A stretch of DNA of 32,098 nt. It comes from Oscillospiraceae bacterium. Its GTDB lineage: Bacteria; Bacillota; Clostridia; Oscillospirales; Ruminococcaceae. Position 1 is the stretch's first letter. Each line of letters starts with the position of its first letter. The translations under genes and the position numbers were made by a program. This document shows, piece after piece, positions 15,437 through 22,854 of the stretch. The stretch lies in the NCBI GenBank assembly GCA_015067215.1, contig SVMW01000023.1, positions 1-32,098 of the forward strand. The letters run 5' to 3'. The notes below the pieces were generated by a model. The model worked only from the letters and a program-made list of their open reading frames with translations. It was not told where the DNA came from and made no database searches.

Positions 15437-17683
15437 TTATTTCATAACCACCTGTCCGTCCTGTATATCAAGATGCACGGTGTCATCAGCCTTTATTTTA
15501 CCATTAAATATTCCCTCTGACAAGAAATTTTCTATTGTGGCACCTATCTCTTTCCGCAACGGACGCACCCCGTAATTTTCGCTGTATCCTTTCTGCGAAA
15601 TGTATTTCAGCAGACTGCTGCTACATTCAAGGGATATGTGCAGGTTTTCAAGCCGCCTGCTGAGTTGTTCCACCATAAGACGGGTTATTTTTTCCACACT
15701 TTCCATATCCAGAGTGTCAAAAACTATAATATCATCAATTCTTCCGATAAATTCAGGCGAAAACCTTTCTTTAAGTGCTGCAGTAACTTTTGCTGTATTT
15801 ATCTCGTTTTGTTTTCTGCCTTTTGCGGAAAAACCAAGGTCTGCAGTTTTTGCCGTAATCTGCTTTGCCCCTACATTGGACGTCATTATTACCACCGCAT
15901 TTTTAAAGCTTACCGTTTTGCCTGTATTGGAAGTGATAAAACCATCATCCATAATCTGCAAAAGCAGATTGCAAAGGTCAGGGTGTGCCTTTTCTATTTC
16001 ATCAAACAACACTATGCTGTATGGTCTTGCAATAAGTTCCTTTTCCAGTTTTCCGCCGTCTTCATACCCTACGTAGCCCGGTGGGGAACCTATGAGTTTG
16101 TTTATGTCATTCTTTTCTCCGTATTCTGAACAGTCGATACGTATTATTGCCTTTTCATCACCGTACAGACAGCGTGACAACACCTTGCATGTCTGTGTTT
16201 TGCCCACACCTGTTGGTCCGAGAAACAAGAAGGAAGATATAGGTCTGTCCTGTTCCCGCAGACCGACACGCCACTTTTTCATTGCCGATGCAACTGCTTT
16301 TACCGCCTTTTCCTGCCCTATTATGCTGTTTTTCAGGTTATCTTCAAGGTCAGAAAAATCTCGTTTATTCTGCCTGTCCAGCTGTTCCAGCGGTATGCCT
16401 GTCTGACGGCTGATAACCTTTTCCACCTGTTTTTCATCAATTTCTGTACACCCGGACAGTTTGGCTCCTGCACAGGTTTCGTCCAGCAGGTCCACTGCTT
16501 TATCAGGCAGAAAACGCCCCTGAATATACCTTTTTGACAATTTTACACAGGCAGACGCTGCCGATGGAGTGATTTTAAGATTATGATGATTTTCATATTT
16601 TGATTTAAGACCGTTTATAATTTCAATTGCCGATGCTTCATCCGGTTCGTTTACCATCACCTTTGAAAAACGCCGTTCAAGTGCCGAATCCTTTTCGATA
16701 ACCCTGCGGTATTCTTCCATTGTTGTCGCTCCGATAACCTGCACCTGCCCCCTCGCCAGTGCAGGTTTAAGGATATTTGCGGCATCTATTGCACCTTCTG
16801 CAGCCCCGGCTGATGTAATGATGTGTATTTCATCTATAAACAGAATTATATTTTTGTCTCCGCTTACCTCATCGATAATATTTTTAAGCCGTTCTTCAAA
16901 ATCACCGCGGTATTTTGTTCCTGCAATAAGCTGCGTGATGTCAATGGAATATATGGACTTGTTCCACATTTCACAGGGTGCAGTTTTTGCCGCTATCATA
17001 TTTGCCACACCTTCAACTATTGCAGTTTTGCCCACCCCCGCCTGACCTACAAGGCAGGGATTGTTCTTTTGCCGCCGCATAAGAATTTCAAGTATGCGGC
17101 GTATTTCACCATCCCTTGCAATACAGGGATCAAACGCATTGAGCTGTGCCTGTTTTACAAGATTCTTGCCGAATTTTTCCAGGTTTCTATATTCCTTTTT
17201 CGCTTCCTCTTCCTTCCGCACGTTCTGAAACTGCAGCGCACCAAACTTGCGGCAGATTGTGTGCAGCTGTTCGCAGAACAGTTTTTTATCTTCTATGAAC
17301 ATTTCAAGAATCTGCTTTGCCATACATTTTTCGCGGTTCATAACAGCCAGTAATATCTCTGCCACATCAACTGTCCATTTAAGGTTCCCCTGTGCTATGG
17401 TATTTGCATTTTTAAGCACTGTTACTGCATTGAGGGATAAATCTTCGTGAGTAAGGCTGCTGTGCGGTCCTGTGCCCATAACCGCTGCTACCGCATTGTA
17501 TATTGCTGAAAAGCTTATATTTTCCTGTTCCATAAGGTCGTTCACATCATTTTTGCCCTGAGAGAGAATTCCCATAAGAATATGTTCACTGCCCACTGTT
17601 ATGTGACCCATTTTTTCTGCTATATCTATCCCCGCATTTATGCTTCTGTTTGCACTTTCGGTAAAATTTTTAAATCTGTACAT
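15437..17683 (-). CDS. Clp ATPase (ClpC/ClpA class) lacking the middle domain
   Basis: Hexameric AAA+ unfoldase, 748 residues. It has an N-terminal double Clp-N domain (1-145), NBD1 with GQAGVGKT (about 213-220) and ILFIDEIHI, and NBD2 with GPTGVGKT (about 487-494), IVLFDEIEKAH and GSPPGYVGYEDGG. An LGF tripeptide (TADLGFSAKG) in NBD2 fits a ClpP-docking loop. The linker between the NBDs is short (LLDETCAGAKLSGCTEIDEKQ...) and has no coiled-coil middle domain or UVR motif, unlike standard ClpC, which makes it ClpA-like in layout. The ATG has AAGGTG 5 bases upstream. No CtsR-type direct repeat is seen upstream. The thioesterase and sortase genes follow in the same direction. Confidence 0.9.
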   Translation of the reverse strand: MYRFKNFTESANRSINAGIDIAEKMGHITVGSEHILMGILSQGKNDVNDLMEQENISFSAIYNAVAAVMGTGPHSSLTHEDLSLNAVTVLKNANTIAQGNLKWTVDVAEILLAVMNREKCMAKQILEMFIEDKKLFCEQLHTICRKFGALQFQNVRKEEEAKKEYRNLEKFGKNLVKQAQLNAFDPCIARDGEIRRILEILMRRQKNNPCLVGQAGVGKTAIVEGVANMIAAKTAPCEMWNKSIYSIDITQLIAGTKYRGDFEERLKNIIDEVSGDKNIILFIDEIHIITSAGAAEGAIDAANILKPALARGQVQVIGATTMEEYRRVIEKDSALERRFSKVMVNEPDEASAIEIINGLKSKYENHHNLKITPSAASACVKLSKRYIQGRFLPDKAVDLLDETCAGAKLSGCTEIDEKQVEKVISRQTGIPLEQLDRQNKRDFSDLEDNLKNSIIGQEKAVKAVASAMKKWRVGLREQDRPISSFLFLGPTGVGKTQTCKVLSRCLYGDEKAIIRIDCSEYGEKNDINKLIGSPPGYVGYEDGGKLEKELIARPYSIVLFDEIEKAHPDLCNLLLQIMDDGFITSNTGKTVSFKNAVVIMTSNVGAKQITAKTADLGFSAKGRKQNEINTAKVTAALKERFSPEFIGRIDDIIVFDTLDMESVEKITRLMVEQLSRRLENLHISLECSSSLLKYISQKGYSENYGVRPLRKEIGATIENFLSEGIFNGKIKADDTVHLDIQDGQVVMK

Positions 17684-17763
17684 ATCTGCACCTTTGCAAT
17701 GAATTTATGACTGTGTTCAGAATTTACACAATCATCATAAAGATTATGTATCAATGCAAAAAA

Positions 17764-17789
17764 AATAAGCCGGCATAAACCGGCTTATT
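17764..17789 (-). terminator. Terminator of the TSCPD-domain gene
   Basis: A 10-bp stem (AATAAGCCGG / CCGGCTTATT, 6-nt loop) is followed on the minus strand by eight T residues. It separates this gene from the Clp operon. Confidence 0.9.
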
Positions 17790-17809
17790 GTTGGTAATTT
17801 TTTCAGTTA

Positions 17810-18058
17810 TTACTGTGCAATTGCTTCTTTGATTGCAAGAGCAAGCTGGTCAGGACAGCTTGTAGATTTAAAACCGCATGTAATCCCCTGCATTCTTTCA
17901 ACAGCTTCCTGTGCGTTCATACCTTTTACGAGCGCAATAAGACCTTTGATGTTGCCGTTGCAGCCGCCTACGATTTCAACATCTTTAACAATGCCGTCTT
18001 CGATGATAACTTTTGTGCTTCTGGAGCAAACACCTTCATTTTTTCTTGTATATTCCAT
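17810..18058 (-). CDS. TSCPD-domain small protein (TIGR03905-like)
   Basis: 82-residue soluble protein with the family features GVCSRSTKVIIEDGIVKDVEIVGGCNGNIKGL and the C-terminal ITCGFKSTSCPDQLALAI, which includes the TSCPD box. The same domain occurs at the C-terminus of some vitamin B12-dependent ribonucleotide reductases, but the role of stand-alone members is unknown. The four Cys residues could bind a metal. It is a monocistronic gene with its own promoter, a GGGGGA site 7 bases before the ATG and a strong terminator. Confidence 0.9.
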   Translation of the reverse strand: MEYTRKNEGVCSRSTKVIIEDGIVKDVEIVGGCNGNIKGLIALVKGMNAQEAVERMQGITCGFKSTSCPDQLALAIKEAIAQ

Positions 18059-18093
18059 GATAAATCCCCCATTATTGTTTAATTTCTTTTACT

Positions 18094-18122
18094 ATAGTAT
18101 CAAACAGACAGGTAAATTGCAA
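18094..18122 (-). promoter_or_regulatory. Promoter of the TSCPD-domain gene
   Basis: On the minus strand TTGCAA (18122-18117) is followed after 17 bases by TACTAT (18099-18094), about 35 bases before the start codon. Confidence 0.65.
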
Positions 18123-18248
18123 CACATTTAATCGTACTTTGCTATTTCACACTATACTTTTGGACAAATCCAGGATATAAAAAACCGTCCTCCGTTAAAA
18201 TAACATTAGGGTATATGCACAGGTCACAACTGTTCGATAAATTGGAAT

Positions 18249-18638
18249 TTACTTAACTCTTACTTTTGCATTTACGATATGGAATACCACAACAATATCC
18301 TCATCAGTAGGATTTTCCATGGCAATTCCAATTTTGTACCATGCTCCTTTTTCTACATCAATCAGCATTGGTTCACCTTTTGGGAAATTTGTGCATTCAT
18401 AGACATTCTCTTGCTTTTCACCAACAGTCATTAATACGAATTCTGCATCTTCAGACATATCTATGGATTTGATATCCAGCTTGCTTTTGCATGGCGATAT
18501 TTCTTCTTCAGAGTAAACAAACTCTACTTGATTTCTAGCTGGAACTACTATTCTAACTGCATATTCTTTTTGTGTAGAGCATCCAAACAACCCCAACACA
18601 CAGACCAATGTTAGAATGAAAACTATCAATCTTTTCAT
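18249..18638 (-). CDS. Small lipoprotein of unknown function
   Basis: 129 residues. A signal peptide (MKRLIVFILTLVCVLGLFGC) ends in a LFGC lipobox with lipidated Cys at residue 20, so the protein is probably anchored on the outer face of the membrane. The mature part has no family I recognise. It reads like a compact beta-rich domain (EKGAWYKIGIAMENPTDEDI near the end). I chose the ATG at 18638 because AAGGAG lies 9 bases upstream. It follows the membrane-anchored XRE regulator by 43 bases and is probably cotranscribed with it, suggesting a sensor or partner role (inference). No terminator is visible downstream. Confidence 0.75.
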   Translation of the reverse strand: MKRLIVFILTLVCVLGLFGCSTQKEYAVRIVVPARNQVEFVYSEEEISPCKSKLDIKSIDMSEDAEFVLMTVGEKQENVYECTNFPKGEPMLIDVEKGAWYKIGIAMENPTDEDIVVVFHIVNAKVRVK

Positions 18639-18681
18639 GCAATCACACTCCTTTACTGTCTGCATTATTAGTGTAATATGT

Positions 18682-19542
18682 CTATTCGCTCATTCTGTTT
18701 CCATTGTAATCCCATTTGATAGATGTTCCATCTGAATATAAGGCTTCTAAATAATCTTCTTCTACAATCCAGGCTACAGTATTCCCAGAATTCTCTTCAA
18801 AATCTTCATATGCCAGAACATATTCCGGAACACTATCATTCTGATTCTTTACCTTGTTCCAGATTTCTTTTTCAGCAAATGTAACTTTATCAAAATCTGA
18901 AAAATCACGTCCACCATTGTCATTACTCGTCCATCCGCATTCATATACTGCCACATGTGTAGTCACGGGAACATCAGTAATTGTTTTTGCAAACAATGTC
19001 TTTTTCACATTCATTTCTAAAGTTGTAGCATCTTCAACAGAAAAATTTAGTTGCATACGTGAATAGTTTGGTGTTGAATATAACACAAAATATTTATATC
19101 CTTCTTCTGTTTCATAGCGATACGCCGAATGAACTGTTATCTCCTGACCTTGAACATTGAATAAAGGCATTCTTAAAAATTCAACAAATCCAATCACAAT
19201 AGCAATAGTAACAAATGCACTTATGAGCGTAAGCACACATTTTCTTCTTACTGTAATTTTCTTTTCTGTTTTCGCATAATCCGCTACTTTAGTCAATGTA
19301 TCTTTTGTTTCTTTTTCCATAATCTCACTTTTCCTTTCACCATCAATGATTTCCTTGATGTCAACATCATAAAAATCAGCCAATTCCAACAGAATTCCCA
19401 ACTCTGGCATTGTGTTACCGTTTTCCCAACGAGATACACTTCTGGATGATACTCCAAATTTTTCTGCCAGTTCTTCTTGAGTCAAATCTTTCTCATTTCT
19501 TAAATTTCTTAAGAAATCTCCGATTTTAATTCTATCAACCAT
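18682..19542 (-). CDS. Membrane-anchored XRE-family regulator
   Basis: 286 residues in three parts: a cytoplasmic XRE helix-turn-helix (about 6-62, with LRNEKDLTQEELAEKFGVSSRSVSRWENG), a charged linker, and one membrane helix (about 104-123). These are followed by a 160-residue extracytoplasmic domain with no family I recognise. The design suggests that an outside signal controls DNA binding. The ATG at 19542 has GGAGG 7 bases upstream; a longer reading to 19575 lacks such a site. The lipoprotein gene follows. An inverted repeat in the upstream region is a candidate autoregulatory site. Codon use looks more AT-rich than in the housekeeping genes, consistent with an accessory insert. Confidence 0.8.
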   Translation of the reverse strand: MVDRIKIGDFLRNLRNEKDLTQEELAEKFGVSSRSVSRWENGNTMPELGILLELADFYDVDIKEIIDGERKSEIMEKETKDTLTKVADYAKTEKKITVRRKCVLTLISAFVTIAIVIGFVEFLRMPLFNVQGQEITVHSAYRYETEEGYKYFVLYSTPNYSRMQLNFSVEDATTLEMNVKKTLFAKTITDVPVTTHVAVYECGWTSNDNGGRDFSDFDKVTFAEKEIWNKVKNQNDSVPEYVLAYEDFEENSGNTVAWIVEEDYLEALYSDGTSIKWDYNGNRMSE

Positions 19543-19625
19543 ATGTTTTCCTCCTTTCACTGCAATTTTAATCAATTGCCTGTGAAAAAGCCATGTCAGA
19601 AAGTGAGAAAATGACGCTTATACAC

Positions 19626-19641
19626 TAGACAATTATGTCTA
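19626..19641. promoter_or_regulatory. Candidate operator upstream of the XRE regulator
   Basis: Perfect inverted repeat TAGACA-N4-TGTCTA, 85 bases before the regulator start, of the size XRE-family dimers bind. I could not place a convincing promoter around it. The rest of 19543-19720 shows no gene. Confidence 0.5.
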
Positions 19642-19720
19642 ACCATAAAAATAATACCACTAAATACTAACAAACCTCTTCTGTGCAGTATTCATATTAA
19701 TATAATGTCTCATTGGTAAG

Positions 19721-19787
19721 ACAAATTCAAATTTATTTTACAGTTTTACTTTATCATATTTTTGTGTTTGCATCAATGTCTGATAAA
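19721..19787 (+). repeat. Dispersed 67-bp intergenic repeat, copy 2
   Basis: Second copy of the element at 13714-13780, with four mismatches. As there, it lies on the far side of a minus-strand accessory operon and about 55 bases before the promoter of a plus-strand gene. Confidence 0.85.
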
Positions 19788-19843
19788 TTGCAGGAATGGA
19801 AGCCATCAGCCAAAAAGTAAAAAGGGAGTAATTTTATCACCGA

Positions 19844-19872
19844 TTGACACAGTGAATAAAAACATATAAAAT
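19844..19872 (+). promoter_or_regulatory. Promoter of the dnaD-dnaI pair
   Basis: A consensus TTGACA (19844-19849) and TAAAAT (19867-19872) are separated by 17 bases, about 30 bases before the start codon. Confidence 0.85.
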
Positions 19873-19901
19873 ATTTAATACATAAAATATAGGGAGAAAC
19901 T

Positions 19902-20786
19902 GTGCAGATGAAATATTCTTTAATTAAATCAGAACTTAAAGGCATATATGTACCTGAAACGGTATTTGAATATCTGCACGATGCAAACGGCAACGACCTT
20001 AAGGTTATTATGCATGTTATAAAAACCGAAAATGCAGACCCCCTTAAACTCAGCAGCGAGCTTAACATAAGCCATTCGGCAGCAAACTCTTCCCTGCTTT
20101 TCTGGGCAGACAAAGGGCTTATTATGTGCGAGGAAGAACCTGAAAAAACTGCAAAGAAAAAGTCTGTGCTGACAAGTGAAATTGTTGCCACTCTTTCCAG
20201 CGACCCGGGTGTAAAAGCTCTGGTAAAAAATCTGCAGCTTATTTTTTCTTCCTCTCTCAACGAAAAATACACCAATAAATTTCTGGCGCTGTATCTGGAA
20301 GAAAGCATTCCTGTTGATGTTATTCTGCAGATATCTCAGCACCATGTGAATATTGGCATAGACAACCCAAGCTATGTTATAAAGGTTATACGCTCCTGGC
20401 ATTCAAAACTGGGGCTTAACAGCGGCAGCGCCGTTGATGAATACCTTGCTTTGTGCGAAAAACGCGAAAAAGTTTATAAACAGGTTTGCGAAATATTCGG
20501 TATCAGCAGTGACAAGCTGAAATCCAGCGAAAAGAAAATTATCGACCGCTGGAAGGAAAACTTCAATATGACCATGGAAATGGTAAAAGAAAGTTATATC
20601 CGTGCCGGCAGCAATGCAAGTATACCTTATTGCAACGGTATATTAAAATCCTGGGCTCAAAAAGGTTATACTTCGACCAAAGACCTTGACAGTGTTATCA
20701 CCAACATTACAGAAAGCCGCCGCAACATAGATTCACACAGTGAAAATGTAAAACCTGCAAGAAAAGTCCCTACACTTGATGATTAA
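19902..20786 (+). CDS. DnaD-domain replication/primosome protein
   Basis: 294 residues. A winged-helix-like N-terminal domain (about 15-80) is followed by two DnaD/DnaB_2 domains (about 120-195 and 200-275). The second ends with the family's YCNGILKSWAQKGYTS motif, close to the usual YInGILrnW.kkG signature. In Firmicutes such proteins help load the replicative helicase. The start is uncertain: a GTG at 19902 is best spaced from AGGGAG (5 bases), while the ATG two codons on (19908) is 11 bases away. The DnaI-like loader follows after 14 bases, and this pairing supports the assignment. Confidence 0.88.
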   Translation: MQMKYSLIKSELKGIYVPETVFEYLHDANGNDLKVIMHVIKTENADPLKLSSELNISHSAANSSLLFWADKGLIMCEEEPEKTAKKKSVLTSEIVATLSSDPGVKALVKNLQLIFSSSLNEKYTNKFLALYLEESIPVDVILQISQHHVNIGIDNPSYVIKVIRSWHSKLGLNSGSAVDEYLALCEKREKVYKQVCEIFGISSDKLKSSEKKIIDRWKENFNMTMEMVKESYIRAGSNASIPYCNGILKSWAQKGYTSTKDLDSVITNITESRRNIDSHSENVKPARKVPTLDD

Positions 20787-20800
20787 AACGGAGATTTAAA

Positions 20801-21757
20801 ATGGCCATCAACACAGAAAATGTAGCCAATGCAAACGACACTCTGGCAAGACGCCGCCAGATAAATACCACAATTCAGCTTCGCCGTCAGGAAGAAGTTT
20901 ATTCCCGTCTGCCTGAAATTGAAGAGTTGGGATATCAGATGACTTCCCTGGGTGTGGATTTCACTATGGCAAAGCTTGCAAAACAGGAACAGAAGGCTGC
21001 AGAAATAAAACAACATATGGTTGCCGTGCAGGAAAAAAGAAAACAGCTGCTTACCGATAACGGTTATGACGAAAACTGGCTTGATCCGGTTTACACCTGT
21101 GCTTTATGCAAGGACAAAGGCTTTGTTGACGGAAAAATCTGCACCTGTCTGAAACAGGAAATTATAAAGCAGCGTCAGAATATGCTGACCGCTCTGTCCC
21201 CTGCACCTCAGAATACATTTGAAGAATTTTCTCTTGATAAATATTCCGATACTGCCGCCGGCAACGGAATTTCTCCAAGAGAACAGATGACAGATATTTT
21301 AAACTACTGCAAAAAATATGCCGAAAAATTCCACCGCAACAGAAAAAGTCTGCTTATGCTGGGATATTCCGGCCTTGGCAAAACACACCTGTCCTGTGCT
21401 ATTGCCGATGTCTGCGTAAAAAATGGTTTTGTTGTAATGTATGCAAGCAGTCAGAGTCTGTTTGAACAGATTGAACGCAACCGACACAATGTTCAGGATA
21501 TTCTCAACGATATTATCGGCTGTGACCTGTTTATCCTTGATGACCTTGGCACAGAATATCTCACACCATATGGTCAGTCGGTACTGTACAACATAATCAA
21601 CACAAGAAATATAAACAACAATCCTTGTATTTTCACATCCAATCTTACCGAAGACAAGGATATTTTCCGCAAATATGGCGAAAAGATAGCTTCCAGACTT
21701 TTAGGTGGCTGCGATGTGCTGGAATTTGCCGGGGACGATTTGAGATTAAAAAAATAA
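20801..21757 (+). CDS. DnaI/DnaC-like helicase loader ATPase
   Basis: 318-residue AAA+ ATPase that probably loads the DnaB-type helicase with the DnaD-like protein. An N-terminal helical region carries a Cys motif (CALCKDKGFVDGKICTC, about 105-121) similar to the zinc site of DnaI. It is followed by Walker A GYSGLGKTH (about 188-196), Walker B LFILDDLGTE (about 244-253) and the sensor region CIFTSNL. The ATG has CGGAG 7 bases upstream. A strong terminator follows the stop codon. The pair dnaD-dnaI is common in Clostridia. Confidence 0.92.
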   Translation: MAINTENVANANDTLARRRQINTTIQLRRQEEVYSRLPEIEELGYQMTSLGVDFTMAKLAKQEQKAAEIKQHMVAVQEKRKQLLTDNGYDENWLDPVYTCALCKDKGFVDGKICTCLKQEIIKQRQNMLTALSPAPQNTFEEFSLDKYSDTAAGNGISPREQMTDILNYCKKYAEKFHRNRKSLLMLGYSGLGKTHLSCAIADVCVKNGFVVMYASSQSLFEQIERNRHNVQDILNDIIGCDLFILDDLGTEYLTPYGQSVLYNIINTRNINNNPCIFTSNLTEDKDIFRKYGEKIASRLLGGCDVLEFAGDDLRLKK

Positions 21758-21763
21758 ACTGTC

Positions 21764-21798
21764 GATATCAGAAGTTGTCAGGCTTCTGATATCTTTTT
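21764..21798 (+). terminator. Terminator after the DnaI-like gene
   Basis: A perfect 11-bp stem (GATATCAGAAG / CTTCTGATATC, 8-nt loop) is followed by TTTTTAT. It ends only 10 bases before the radical SAM start codon. Confidence 0.9.
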
Positions 21799-21808
21799 AT
21801 AAAGTGAA

Positions 21809-22720
21809 ATGAAAAAGTTCAAGAAAATATATATAGAGATTACCAATATATGCAACCTCAGCTGCTCTTTCTGCCCGGGCCACAGACGACCTAAAAGCTA
21901 TATGTCTGCAACAGAATTTGAAACTGCAGTTGAGAAAACCCACAGACAAGGAGAAAATTTTTACCTGCATCTTATGGGTGAACCGCTGGGTCACCCCCAG
22001 TTCGGTGAAATTCTTGACATCTGTGATAAATATGACATCCAGACAAACATTACCACAAACGGCACTCTGCTGAAAAAACGCTGTGAAGACATTTTAAACC
22101 ACAATGTGCGTTCGGTATGCATTTCGATGCACAGTTTCGGTGCAAACAGCATGAATGTAAGCCTGCAGCAGTATCTTGAAGATATTGTGGCTTTCTGCAA
22201 TTCAGCAATGGGCAAAAAAACAACCATAGAGCTGCGCCTGTGGAATATGAGCAGCGAAAGCCTTGCTGATAAGGAAGGGCTTAACTATAGAATTATAGAA
22301 TTTTTAAATACCCACCTGCAGCCGGAAAACAGCATTTTTTCAAAGCTTGAAGAAACTTTTTTTACAATGGAAAAAAACCGCAAAAAAAATTTCCGCATAA
22401 AAGAAAACATCTTTCTCGGCATGGCAGAACAGTTCAGCTGGCCGGATATTGAAAAATCCCCGGGCAGCATATGTGAAGGCTTCTGCTATGGGCTGCGCAA
22501 TCAGATTGCAGTGCTGAGCGACGGAACAGTTGTTCCCTGCTGCCTTGACTGCAATGGCGACATGGCTTTGGGTAATATTTTTGAAAATGAACTTGAAGAA
22601 ATATACAACAGTCCCAGAAGCCGCAGAATATATGATGGGTTTACCAATATGAAAGCGGTGGAAAGGCTGTGCCAGAGTTGCGGATATATGAAAAAATATC
22701 TTGCTTTACGAAAAAAATAG
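21809..22720 (+). CDS. Radical SAM / SPASM-domain protein
   Basis: 303 residues. The N-terminus carries the radical SAM cluster motif CNLSCSFC (residues 13-20) in a TIM-barrel context (HLMGEPLGHPQF, ITTNGTLL). The C-terminus has SPASM-like Cys residues (C..CYG, VVPCCLDCNGDMALGNIFEN, LCQSCGY) for auxiliary Fe-S clusters. Relatives modify peptides or proteins, or mature enzymes. No precursor peptide is apparent nearby, so the substrate is unknown. The ATG has only a weak site (AAGTGA). It starts 10 bases after the T run of the previous terminator, so expression may depend on read-through or on a promoter inside dnaI. Confidence 0.85.
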   Translation: MKKFKKIYIEITNICNLSCSFCPGHRRPKSYMSATEFETAVEKTHRQGENFYLHLMGEPLGHPQFGEILDICDKYDIQTNITTNGTLLKKRCEDILNHNVRSVCISMHSFGANSMNVSLQQYLEDIVAFCNSAMGKKTTIELRLWNMSSESLADKEGLNYRIIEFLNTHLQPENSIFSKLEETFFTMEKNRKKNFRIKENIFLGMAEQFSWPDIEKSPGSICEGFCYGLRNQIAVLSDGTVVPCCLDCNGDMALGNIFENELEEIYNSPRSRRIYDGFTNMKAVERLCQSCGYMKKYLALRKK

Positions 22721-22738
22721 AATCAAAAACACTATGAG

Positions 22739-22805
22739 TATACTCCCCTGTTTTCAGTCATATGCAGAACATCTGCTATTGATTAAACAAAAACAAGGGA
22801 GTATA
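22739..22805. promoter_or_regulatory. Long inverted repeat overlapping the MATE promoter
   Basis: 16-base arms, TATACTCCCCTGTTTT and AAAACAAGGGAGTATA, pair with one mismatch across a 35-base centre. The centre itself contains a GCAGA-N3-TCTGC hairpin. The right arm covers the spacer and -10 box of the MATE promoter, so it is more likely an operator than a terminator. No good T run follows on the plus strand. Confidence 0.6.
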
Positions 22806-22807
22806 AT
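22779..22807 (+). promoter_or_regulatory. Promoter of the MATE exporter gene
   Basis: TTGATT (22779-22784) and a perfect TATAAT (22802-22807) are spaced by 17 bases and lie 47 bases before the GTG start. Confidence 0.75.
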
Positions 22808-22854
22808 TTATTCATTAATATAAAATAATTTCATATCTTAAAAGAGGAAAAACT

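Noticed and set aside
13714-19787. Composite transposon or integron cassettes flanked by the 67-bp repeats
   Set aside because: No transposase or integrase is present, the copies are in direct orientation 6 kb apart with housekeeping-like genes between, and no attC-type core sites are visible.
22739-22805. Intrinsic terminator of the radical SAM gene
   Set aside because: The loop is 35 bases and no T run follows the right arm; overlap with a good promoter fits an operator better.
22734-22823. 29-codon frame between the radical SAM and MATE genes as a possible precursor peptide
   Set aside because: It has no ribosome binding site and its sequence is dictated by the inverted repeat and the MATE promoter.
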